DNA of 64,000 bases, from NCBI GenBank assembly GCA_037127255.1, contig JBANSL010000002.1:40092892-40156891 (forward strand), read 5' to 3'. The stretch is from Persicaria tinctoria. Its lineage: Eukaryota > Streptophyta > Magnoliopsida > Caryophyllales > Polygonaceae. This document shows, piece after piece, positions 54,795-64,000 of the stretch; the first letter of the stretch is position 1, and each line of letters begins with the position of its first letter. A model generated the notes under the pieces. The model saw only the letters and a program-made list of their open reading frames with translations. It was not told the DNA's origin and searched no databases. The position numbers and the translations under genes were made by a program.

Positions 54795-57000
54795 ATGGGT
54801 AAGTCATCTTGTACCTTTCCTTTGTAGGTGTTCCCCTTTACTATATTAGAACTACCCCCCCCCCCCCCCCTAGGCTGATACTCTTTTCCCCTGGTGTACC
54901 CCAGGTGATAGGATATGTATCAATGTCGTGTTCGGCGGTTGGTGGGCTCCCGTGGGTGGGAGCTTGGTCTTCAAGGGAGAGGCACGTACTGCAGCAATGG
55001 TGGTGCCACATAATATTTCCTACGACCAACTGAAGGAGAAGATAGTCTCAAAATTCGACGTGGACATGGTGTTGTACGACATTGAGCTCACCTACCTCCC
55101 TCATTCGATGGGTCGGGCCACTCCGATTCGGGTCCGGGACGACGATAACATTGAAGCCTACAAGTTCTATAACATTGAATCCGGCACACGAGCATGTCCA
55201 ATAGCACTGCACGTCACCTTACGGATGAAAACGACAAGCCCTTTCACACCCTCCGGTGAACATCAGTCGGAAGACTCAGACGGGGCTGACGACGTCTCGT
55301 CTCCCACCCCAGGGGAATTTCTCCTAACCGGGCCTCCTAGCACGCAGGAAGACTTGGAAGGTGGTCTTGATGGAGGCGAAGGGGCGGATGAGAAGGTTCG
55401 AGGCTCCATCGAGGAGAAAGGGATGTTGGACGACCTTAGCAGTGACACTGGAGGGGCATGCCTGTGTGCTGAGTGTGTAGCGGGGCAGGGAGAGTGTTTT
55501 AGGATTGCAAAGGACAACGTGAGTGGGATGCAAGGGGGTCTTGTTGGGAGTGGTATACAATCTGGTAATGGTAGGATGGAGTACAAAGTAATGGTCGGCC
55601 AGTCGGACGAAGTTGGTAGGATGAATGGCAATATAATGGTAGGACAAGGCGTTGAAGTGGGACAACTTGACAAAGAGGAGGGTGGCGATGTGAGCAGGTC
55701 TGATGCCATCCGACGCGGAAAGCTAGTGGTGATCGTCGATACCGATGACGATGTGGACGTCCTACCCCCCCCCCCCCCCCCCCCCCAACGGATTGGAGGA
55801 CATAATAGACGTAGGAAGCTCCGACGATAACATGATCGCGGGTGGTTTCCCCGTGAAATTGGAGGGAGGAAGGCCGAACGAGACATCTGAAGCGTGGGAT
55901 GAGGAGGCTGAGGCAGCGCTGAGAGAGATATAGCGATCGTACGAAGGACATAAACATCCTTTGCCGACGTTGGAGCAAGTGGAAGAGAACGTGGATCGGT
56001 CCATTCCTCTAGTCGGAGACCATCGGGAGAGTGTGAAGGAGTTACGTGAGGGGGAGATGTTCGATATGAAGGCCGCCATTCAGTCCAGAGTGAAGTGGGA
56101 ATCTTTGCACGGGTGCTTCGCGTTCTAAGTGAAGCGATCCACAACAGACAGGTACGTGGTTGTATGCCCCGAACCAAACTTCTCATGGTACTGCCGGGCG
56201 TCAGCGTATCGGGAAACTAAGAAGTGGGTGGTTCGTAAGTTCGTGGACACACACACTTGCAAGGTTAGTGTCGTCAGCAACTACCAGCGCAACGCGAGTT
56301 ACAAGCTGATGGGGCAGAGTTTGGTGTCCGAGTAAGTTCCTAAATCGGCGTCTTGTTCCCCGTATATGTAGTATGTGTTGGTGGAATTTTGTTGGTGCAA
56401 CTCGTTGATCCCATTTTTGCAGTTTTGCTGGGTCAGGGAAGGAGCTGCTTCCCCGTCAGATCAGGACGATGATGAAGTCTCGGTTGGGCGTGTACTGCAG
56501 CTACTGGAAGGCACGCAGGGCGAAGGGAGCCGCATGGGACGACTTGTATGGGACCTACGAAGAGAGCTACGATCGGATGGCCTCATACCTTTACATGCTT
56601 GAGCGAGCAAACCCCGGGACCATAACCACATTAGTTCGTGATGATAACCAACAATTCAAGTATGCGTTCGTTAGCTTGGGTGTTTGGAGGACAACCATCC
56701 CACACCTCAGACAGGTACGCCCTCGCCGCAACTTTATTATCCTACCAAATGGCACATTTCATCTTACCAACTGTATACATTTTTCCTTCCAATACATGCA
56801 TTACCAATAGTCACAGTACATTCTACCGTTTATAATCCTACCCACTGTGTCCCTTTATCCTACCAACTGTGTCCTCTTATCCTACCAATAGCAAAATTCC
56901 ATCCGACCGTTTCAAACTACTTGACATTGACAGGTATTCTCGGTGGATGGAAGTTTCTTGAAGGGGAAGTATCGCGATTGCTTGATGTTTGCGACTGCTG
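54795..57000 (+). pseudogene. mudrA-type MULE transposase, frame-shifted and 3'-truncated
   Basis: The inferred exons are 54795-54798, 54905-56331, 56423-56714 and 56934 to about 57000, all with GT-AG borders. The N-terminal domain (RICINVVFGGWWAPVGGSLV and ISYDQLKEKIVSKFDVD) is followed by an acidic, low-complexity linker. A run of 22 C at 55765-55786 shifts the frame by one; stops follow at 55931 and 56126. The MuDR DNA-binding domain follows (TDRYVVVCPEPNFSWYCRAS, VVRKFVDTHTC), and then SYWKARRAKG and YLYMLERANPGTITTLVRDD. The catalytic domain begins at VFSVDGSFLKGKYRDCLMFA, which holds the first DDE aspartate, and breaks off. Downstream catalytic residues and the SWIM finger are absent. 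Confidence 0.88.
55765..55786 (+). repeat. Homopolymer of 22 C within the transposase frame
   Basis: It encodes a proline run. Coding continues in the +1 frame after it (NGLEDIIDVGSSDDN), so its present length puts the two halves of exon 2 out of frame. A second run of 16 C lies in intron 1 (54855-54870). Confidence 0.85.
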
Positions 57001-57623
57001 ATACGTACTCGACTCGGGTTGAGCGAGTACAACTCCCAATCGTCTGATTATTAAAGGTATAAGTCAATCGATCACTCGTACTCATCAATATGACTCGATC
57101 TCGAATCGGCTAGAAACTCACGTTGAATTGGATCCCAATTGAATTAGTCGGCATAATTCAATCTCCAATTTGGCTTTGAAATTTAATTGAAAATCTGAAC
57201 AATTCAATCTCAATGAAACCACGTGGCCTCCGTTTGACTTTGAAATTCTAACTTGTAGATGGCGGATGACAATCGAATGACTCAATTAATTAGCAAGGGC
57301 TAATTAGTTTATATGTTCGTCCGCATATCAATTCCCAGTGGAGTTGGCGAGCGCGATAGTGAATTCCGGCCGGCAAGAGGTGCGACCTCTTCCAAATGAA
57401 TCTCTCCCAAACGACGGCAGTGATCGGTGATTTGCAGTCCGACAGGCAAGGTAGCGGTGGTGCGGTAGCGGTGGTGTTGTGATGGACAAAGCTAATCTCT
57501 TCCAAACGAGGATGAGATTCCGATCTTCAATCAATTCCAGTGAGAATATTTGATTGAAGATCCAATTGAATTCAGCAGTAAGTGAATAAGGAAACATGTG
57601 GAAGATGACGAAATTTTGCGTAC
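57001..57623. other. Unidentified block joining the two truncated MULE genes
   Basis: Similarity to transposase ends near 57000 and the Ulp1-type gene ends at its donor at 57624. The roughly 620 bp between matches neither gene. It contains repeated AATTCAATCT and CCAATTGAATT strings and GGTAGCGGTGGTG. It could be an inserted fragment or filler DNA at a deletion junction. Confidence 0.5.
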
Positions 57624-60334
57624 CTCAGTGGATGTCCATACGCCGGGTGAGATGAGGTTGTTGAAGAAGTCCTTGTTCAATTGGGTCCCATCAGGGCCCT
57701 TCACCTGCGGTGGGAACTTCTCGAGCCACGCCAAGAATTCGTCTCTCTGTGCATCCGTGACCATCCCCTCCGCAGCCGCGTCGGTGGCTGGACACGTTGC
57801 CTTTGCACCCTTCTTAGCCTGCTTAGAGGGTTGAGTCACCAAGCAGTCCCCTAATTTCACTGTGAGCTTCTTATCGCGCTTGCCTCTCCTCGGCTCCAGC
57901 TTCGTCTCCTAACAATCAAACACACACCCGAGTTATTTTCAAACATATGTCATTATCCTTCCAAAACAGATTCAAAAGCCTACCAAAAGGGTAAATATAT
58001 CCTACCAACTAGGTAATTCTATCGGAACAAAAACAACTGAATTTGATATCCTACCACAAAGCTACATCTATCTTACCAAAATGGTCAGCCTATCCAACCA
58101 ACAAGTAAGGTTTACCTTTTCCTCCGCATCCTCTACATCAGACTCACCCTTGGATCCCTCCCCTGCTGATTGTTTTACAACCTCCTTGCCCTTCACGTCC
58201 CCACCCATGTCTCCCTTCTTACTCTGATCCTCAGCCTTGACCACCTTCTCTCCCTAGTCCTTGTCGTGATCATCCTCGGTGGAAGCCTTGTCCTGGTCAA
58301 CCTCCTTTGCCTTCTCCTCAACCTTGTCTTTAACCTTGTCAACAGCGCCCATGCTCTGCCCCTTAAGATCAGAGTTCAACTCTTCGTTCTCCGCCGTGTT
58401 ATCCTCAACGTTCTCTCCCTGCTTGCCCGACTCCTTAAGATCAGAGTTTAGCTCTTTGTTCTCAGCCGGGTTCTCCTCTTCCTTCTCTTCCGCCTTGTCC
58501 TCAACATTGTCACCGTCCAGATCCTCCTCAACCTTGTCCAAATCTTTCTCAACATCCTTCTCAACAACATCGTCATCCAAAGACATGTACACCTGCAAGG
58601 AGATGCAGTCATTTAGTCGCATATTATGGGTAATCCAACACATCAACACTATCCTACCATTTGCACATATATGTCATACCATTTGGCTTATTATGGTATA
58701 CCAACACATCAACACTATCCTACCAATTGCACATATGATGGGCAAAGAATCACATACCTTTCCCTTGCCGCCCCTCTAAGATAAAGCCTTCTTGCAATCT
58801 CTGGAAACTTCACTGATCCTCTCCTCAAGCACCTTGAACCTGCTCCCCATTTCGACCATCATGCCCCTGCAGAGAGCCTCAACCTTCACCACAATTCGGG
58901 CCACCAAACCGACGCTCAACGCATATGACCCTGACTGGGTCCAGCAGTGGCATCCTCTTCTCGTCGCTTCTCTCTCCGGGCCCTCATGTGCTCGCCCACA
59001 ATCTGGACAAAGAAGACGTCTGGAGAGTCTTTCTTGTTCGAGGAATGCGGGTGGGCATCTTTCTCCTTGTGGGTTGGGTGCAAGATGGGCTCTGGCTTCG
59101 CGAGCAGAACGTGTTCATGTATGATGTCGTCGGCGGTGCGTTCAGGTTCAGGAAGGACTTCACGTTCTCGTATCGGATGTGAGAGTTTGGGGTTTCCGAT
59201 CTCAGACACATCGGGATGATGGTGTCGTCAATACTATGCCCGAACTAATTCCCAATCTCTGAAAAGCACTCATACACCCACAGCTGCACACACATTTTGG
59301 TAAGATATTAATAGACGGTTTGCATGACAACTTGATAGATTTAGTAAGATAGCAATACATAGTTTGCAAGTCAACTTGATAGATTTGGTAAGATAGAAAT
59401 ATACTATTGGCATGATATAATTGCCTATTTGGCATCCCACACAGTCACACATAATCTGAAATGGCAAACGTTTTGACCCTTTTTCAGAACTTCACTAACC
59501 TGGAAGGCCATGGGGAACCCGTATAGCGCGTACGTTGACCTATCTTTCAGGTGAGCTTTTGCAACCACCAAGTCCTTCAACGTCCCAGCCAGGCTGTCGT
59601 GTAGCCTCTCGTACACTAGTCGGCCCCAAGGGAATTCCAGAAAGCGAGTCGTGTCCTCCAACAGCAGCTTAACAACCCACCCTCTAATCTGTGTCTTCTT
59701 CTCCAAGCCAAACTGAATGCCCTCCACTTTGACTAGGAGGGCAAGCTTGTACTTTTTCATTAAGGAGCCCGAGTCCGTCTGTTTTTCGTGCTCCTAATTT
59801 CTCTCGACATCCTTCAGACTTACCTTCTCCTTCTTGAACAACTGGTATATGGTGTCCTTGTGGTCGCCCTCCATCACATCCCTAGGGGGTGGTGCGTAGT
59901 TTAGCCTCGTTATCAACGCAAACTCGTGAAGCGAGAATCGCACGTGATGCCCCTGGATGGAGTACCACCTCTCGTGTTGCTTCCGGGTCTTAAGCTGTCA
60001 CACGAGGTAAAAGTGCACCAGCTGTGCGGCGAACTTGTTCATGGACCCTATCTTCACGATGCTTCCAAATTGGTTGTTCGTGAGGGCCTTGACATCATCA
60101 CGGTCGATGGTTAAATCAAGTCCGTCCAGGAGGTCAAAACTGGCATGTGATAACGCCCTGCCGCTGAAGTGGTCTTTCTCTGCCACAACCAACACAACCT
60201 GCAACACATGTAAAACTCTTAGGTTCCAAAATTTATTCGCAAGCATTACTACCACAACAAGGGAACTATATGAGTTTCCTTACCCCCTGGCTGCTTGGTC
60301 CTGCCTTTGCTTTCCTCTTTCCTGCCTTTGTCAT
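57624..60334 (-). pseudogene. DUF1985 / Ulp1-protease-type gene of the MULE, 3'-truncated
   Basis: The start is ATG 60334 with a basic first exon (TKAGKRKAKAGPSSQG). The next exon (about 60199-59824) has DLLDGLDLTIDRDDVKALTN and, after one in-frame TGA near 59998, WYSIQGHHVRFSLHEFALIT, the core of DUF1985. Then come EFPWGRLVYERLHDSL and YALYGFPMAFQ (about 59800-59500) and LWVYECFSEIGN (about 59280). Glu/Lys/Asp-rich linker exons follow (58591-58113). The last exon ends NKDFFNNLISPGVWTSTE at a GTACGC donor (57624), where Ulp1/C48 peptidases normally enter their catalytic domain. The catalytic His-Asp-Cys region is therefore missing. Exon borders are read from GT-AG signals and are approximate. 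Confidence 0.78.
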
Positions 60335-60429
60335 TTTTTATGGTGATTGAACAAAGGGTACCTGCAACACAATCACCACACACATGCATTCAGACATTCA
60401 TATCACCTAATTAGTCATACCAACGGTGT

Positions 60430-61400
60430 AAATGTATCCTACCAATAGAATATTATTTTCCTACCAACTCTGCTATCCTTTTCTGTCCTACCCTTTTCGA
60501 ATTTCATACAAGTTTGGTTCATTTTACCTCTTTCCCAACCAAAGAGATAGCCAAAGTAATTCACCAACACCAACACCAATTAACCAACAATTCATCATAC
60601 ATATAGGCATTTAATCAATATGGAAGTATACTCTCACACATTAAGTTTCAAACATATAACCAAACACCTACTCTGTCATACCAACATGTCATACAGGCAA
60701 GGAGATTAACCAAAACCAAATCACCATTTATTCATCATATTTTTAGACATTTCATCAAACATTTGGTGGGCACTAACGGTTTCAACACTAAAAAACAAAT
60801 CAATAAAAAATTCCTTTACCCCACTCGCCATACCAGATGTTCAAATTTATCCTGCCAATTTCTTTACCCGGTTCTACGAAATCTGCTACCACAATTTCAG
60901 ACACAACCTTCGATAATCTGTCCTACAACATGTGCAGATATACCCTACCGATTACCCCCAATCTTGTGGATTCCCTACCCATCCGACCCCCTCCTTGCCC
61001 TTTTGTCCCCAATTTCTTACCCAACATCAACTAACCCTTACCCATCCTTTTCCTGACACCCACAAACCCTAATCGCACCCACCTCCCCGAAATCGACTCA
61101 CAATGGCACCTCTAACCCCTCTTACTTCATTCCTCCACTGCTAGGCAACTACAATGGCACCCCGATGTCTCAAATTCTTCACAAAACTGCATGTAACCGC
61201 ACCCCCATTACCCCAAATTCGCAACTCAAACAAAAACTCCACAATTGCTTACCTTCGTCTTCAACCTCTTTCTTCCTCCTTGGCAGCGTTTTGGCCCTTC
61301 TTCTTCAACCACTTCTTCCTCCTGTCGCTCCTTCTTTCTCTCTAGTTTTTCGTCTCTCTCTATCTGTCGGTTTGTAACCGTCTCTCTCCCTCCCTCCTCG
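60430..61400. other. Leader and subterminal region of the MULE
   Basis: CCTACCAA-type repeats are frequent from 60420 to 60960. A minus-strand exon-like block (about 61330-61255) ending AAGACGAAG|GTAAGC may be the untranslated first exon of the DUF1985 gene. A C/T-rich stretch follows toward the right terminus. Confidence 0.45.
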
Positions 61401-61577
61401 TTTTAATTTGAGAACTCTCGCACCCTCTACAACTGGTTACAAACAGTTCCAAAAAACTGGTTGTTAAATTTGCTTGGGGGTAGAGACGTTATTTTGGGCC
61501 AATTTTTTACCTTGTGGTCTATTTGTGTAGTTAGGCCCAAAAGTTGGTCTAGTTGCTACCATTTTCTCACTACCAAA

Positions 61578-62480
61578 AGTGCAAGGGACAACTATTATGG
61601 CCATACGGTTGGGAGGTGAGAAATTGCTTGTTTTTTTTTAAAATTTTTTAATAAGAGAAATTGCTTGTTAGTGAGTTCATAAGGCTAGCTAGTGTTGGAT
61701 TGGCCTACGATTTTGAGAGTATGATGTGGATCGGATCTGCAAAACCTAAAATCAAATGGCGTAGCCCTTATACCAATTATCGAGAGTCGACGCCTAAAGT
61801 TCATTAAGACTCATGACTGAGGTCGATTCATGTGGATAGACGTACATCCACTAGTATTCTAGCAAATAAGTGCGATGATGTTTCATCATAAAATCAAATG
61901 ATGATAGGAGTAGTCAACGAGCTTATATATTAAGCTTGTGTTGGTTCATACGTTTGATATGAGATTGTTTTGGTCTCTTCACATCTCAACAGAGTTAACA
62001 CAGACAACATAAATTGGCGGTAAGCATCTTTGTCTAAAAACAGCTTACTAGTCGGTGTTGACTCGAAAAATCTGTGTTAGCAAGTTGTTTTCAAGAAAAA
62101 AATGCTTAAAACCCAAAATCGTGCATATGAAGAAAAATTGCACATTGTTTAGCTGCGACAAGACATGATTCTTAGTTTTTTTTTTTAATTTATTTTAAAG
62201 TGTACAAACAATAGGGTACTTTACCTTAGCAAAGTTCACTGTTAATCATCCTGATTGATGATGTTACATAACTCCCTATGCAAAGGGAGGTTCGACAAAT
62301 TATAATTATCTCTATTCTTAGCACTATAGTCCGCTGTTGAATTTGATCGATTCTCTAAAGCAATTTCAGAATTCGATTCCGTCAAATCTTATATTTATCA
62401 TTCTAATCTTTTCGATTACTCTGTAGATCTCCCAATCTATACTATCCAGTAAAAGTGTCTTGATTTGATTACTCTTCATA
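61578..62480. other. Intergenic DNA, no gene seen
   Basis: No recognisable coding sequence, terminal repeats or RNA gene. Confidence 0.5.
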
Positions 62481-62488
62481 CCTATAAC

Positions 62489-63068
62489 AAATATTCTAAA
62501 AGGCGCTAGGCGACCGCTAGGCGGTGGGTGGCCGCATAGCGTCTAGGCGGCGAGGCGGGTGCCTATACGGTGCCTAGGTGGACTTAGAATAAACTTGATT
62601 GTTTCCTTATAGATTAACGCATATCACATGTCAGTAACACATATAATATAATAATAATTCATAATATCACTTATAAACCAAATTCGTGGTACTTAACTAA
62701 CACTAAAGTAAATAAACGCAAAAAGTACGCATCCGACTATTGACTCTAAACCTCATAAAATCTAAAACAATAAGTTCGACTCAATGGAAAATACATCCCG
62801 ACTTGGGTGATAAAAAAACCTAAGTCGACTAATCACATGTCTAGAAGCTAAAATTGAATAATTGTTGGGCTAGGCGGGCCTTGGCGGCGCCTAGACGGGA
62901 CTAGGCGAGCCTAGGCGAAGTCTAGGCGGCGCCTAGGTGGGACTAGATGGTGCATAGGAAGATTTCCGCCTAAAAGGCCGCCTGGGCTTAAAAATTCTTA
63001 GGTGCCCTCCCGCCTAGTGCCCAGGCAGCACCTAGGCAGTGCCTATATGTGCGATTTTTAGAACACTG
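62489..63068. mobile_element. hAT-type MITE with CCTAGGCG-rich ends
   Basis: The ends, AAATATTCTAAAAGGCG and (reverse complement) CAGTGTTCTAAAAATCG, are flanked by an 8-bp duplication with one mismatch (CCTATAAC at 62481-62488, ACTATAAC at 63069-63076). Both subterminal regions are packed with GCCTAGGCG/CTAGGCGG repeats around an AT-rich centre. There is no coding capacity. Confidence 0.8.
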
Positions 63069-63261
63069 ACTATAACTAATTACCTATCATCCAAATGTAA
63101 AAAACACGTGGGAAATTATCAATATAATAATACCGGAGTACGCGCCAATTCACATGAACACGGTGAGAAATAGCAACTTATTAAAAGAACAAAATTAATA
63201 CCTTTTTAAAATAAAAATAAATGAAAACTAATTAAAATACCTCACCTTTTGGGGTATGGTA

Positions 63262-63690
63262 AAAATATATTCTCAACTTTCAAACATTATAAAAATATTT
63301 CCACCTTTTATGGTAATGGTAATATATTACCATGTGTTTTCTCACGAGTCAATAATGTTGACAAGACAGTATGCATAATTTTTTTTATGACAAGGCAGCC
63401 TACGTGGGCATTTTTACAAGTTAGCACTAAAATTGAGTTTTATTGAACGGCTTCCTTAAGAAAAAAAATAAAGAGTTGGACCAAGTTCATACCCAACAAC
63501 CGATTTCCATTTTTAATGATGCAAAAGTCAACCTTAAGGAAATCGTTCAATAAAACTCTTGTGAAAAAAATTCCATGCAGGCTACCTTGTCAGCATTTTT
63601 GACTCGTGAGAAAACTCTTGATAATATATTACCCCTACCCTCAAAGGTCGGGATATTTTTATTACATTTGAAAGTTAAGGATATATTTTT
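63262..63690. mobile_element. Fold-back element with about 200-bp arms
   Basis: The left arm (CTTTCAAACATTATAAAAAT, TTTTCTCACGAGTCAA, GACAAGGCAGCCT, GAGTTTTATTGAACG) is repeated in inverted orientation on the right. A GTTGGGTATGAACTTGGTCC-type centre lies between the arms. No target-site duplication was found, so the exact ends are approximate. Confidence 0.7.
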
Positions 63691-63691
63691 A

Positions 63692-64000
63692 GGGCTATTT
63701 GCAAAACTAACCGAAATACCCGGTTAGATTGCGGGGGTTAACCCCAAATTTTTTTTTTGAAAAGTAACCCCCCCCCCCCCTACCCGGTTTCTCACGGGCT
63801 GCAACCGGTTGGAGAGAGAAAAGCGTTCAGCAGTGAGAGAAGAAGGGAAGGATGAGGGGTTCGCGGCTCTAGGCGACAGGCCTCTGGGCTCGACGGGAGG
63901 GCTTGAGCGCAGTCATCTTGGTCCTTCTTCCTCCCATTCGTCTCCTTCGGGCTCGACGGGGCCGAAGGAGGAAGAAGACGCCTCATTCGGCGAGCTCGGG
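63692..64000. mobile_element. Left end of a further MULE, continuing beyond the window
   Basis: GGGCTATTTGCAAAACTAACC resembles the ends of the MULEs at 53738 (GGCCAATTTGCATAACTAG) and 45482/53511 (GGGGCAATTTGCGAAATAG). A run of 13 C (63768-63780) and GC-rich leader-like sequence follow, as in those elements. The right end is outside the window, so this is an inference from the terminus alone. Confidence 0.55.

Larger units (their letters stand above)
53738..61568. mobile_element. MULE with mudrA-type transposase and DUF1985/Ulp1-type gene, both truncated
   Basis: The ends, GGCCAATTTGCATAACTAG and (reverse complement) GAGAAAATGGTAGCAACTAG, continue as a loose inverted repeat (ACTAGACCAA). 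A perfect 9-bp duplication ACTACCAAA flanks them (53729-53737 and 61569-61577). A transposase gene runs rightward and a DUF1985/Ulp1-type gene runs leftward. This is the gene set of Ulp1-carrying plant MULEs (Kaonashi-like). The middle (about 57002-57623) is a foreign block that replaces the 3' ends of both genes. Confidence 0.88.

Noticed and set aside
55263..56186. 307-codon open frame on the minus strand
   Set aside because: It is antisense to the transposase exon, is Ser/Pro-rich low complexity and has no domain. The plus strand shows clear MuDR domains.
57001..57623. Solo LTR between the two truncated MULE genes
   Set aside because: It begins near TGATACG, but no matching CA end or 5-bp duplication could be found.
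58279..58779. 166-codon plus-strand Ser-rich frame
   Set aside because: It is the antisense of the acidic Glu/Lys linker exons of the DUF1985-type gene.

Overview
The window is nuclear DNA from a flowering plant, most likely a eudicot. It is AT-rich and its genes are split by GT-AG introns. The sequence is dominated by nested plant transposons: Ty3/gypsy, Ty1/copia, CACTA, Mutator-like (MULE), hAT, Stowaway-like and Helitron. Only two intact host genes are convincing: a LURP-one-related gene (16849-17625, two exons) and the alpha subunit of the eIF2B guanine-nucleotide exchange factor (40184-44615, five exons). The species is not identifiable from the sequence alone.

Layout. 1-4661: minus-strand Ty3/gypsy element with a decayed gag-pol, cut by the window edge. 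4678-5127: hAT MITE. 5.1-9.8 kb: AT-rich DNA with Stowaway-like MITEs and Helitron ends. 9845-15607: MULE split by a CACTA element (10346-15082) that carries pieces of host genes (beta-galactosidase, pyruvate kinase and unidentified exons). 15687-15993: Stowaway MITE. 16.8-17.6 kb: LURP-one-related gene. 18.3-32.7 kb: a decayed copia element split by a 12.9 kb gag-only LTR retrotransposon (19437-32373). That retrotransposon holds a second gene-carrying CACTA (20928-26799, with LSM4 and DCL-like exons), a hAT MITE inside that CACTA, and a further hAT element. 33.1-39.8 kb: MULE with roughly 480-bp inverted repeats, a truncated plant-mobile-domain gene, a small unknown gene and a Helitron. 40.2-44.6 kb: eIF2B-alpha, with a MULE-type MITE in intron 3. 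45482-53511: an 8 kb MULE built largely of hairpin and tandem repeats. 53738-61568: a MULE with a truncated mudrA-type transposase and a convergent truncated DUF1985/Ulp1-type gene. 62489-63068: hAT MITE. About 63262-63690: fold-back element. 63692 to the edge: start of a further MULE.

Most element ends were fixed by target-site duplications (TSDs) read directly: 3 bp for both CACTA elements, 5 bp for the gag-only LTR element, 8 bp for five hAT elements (two with one mismatch), and 9 bp for four MULE-type elements. These give an insertion order: copia, then gag-only LTR element, then CACTA, then hAT.

The least ordinary parts are the two gene-carrying CACTA elements, the hairpin-array MULE, and the transposase/Ulp1 MULE, whose two genes end at facing breakpoints and whose non-coding DNA carries a dispersed CCTACCAA-type motif.
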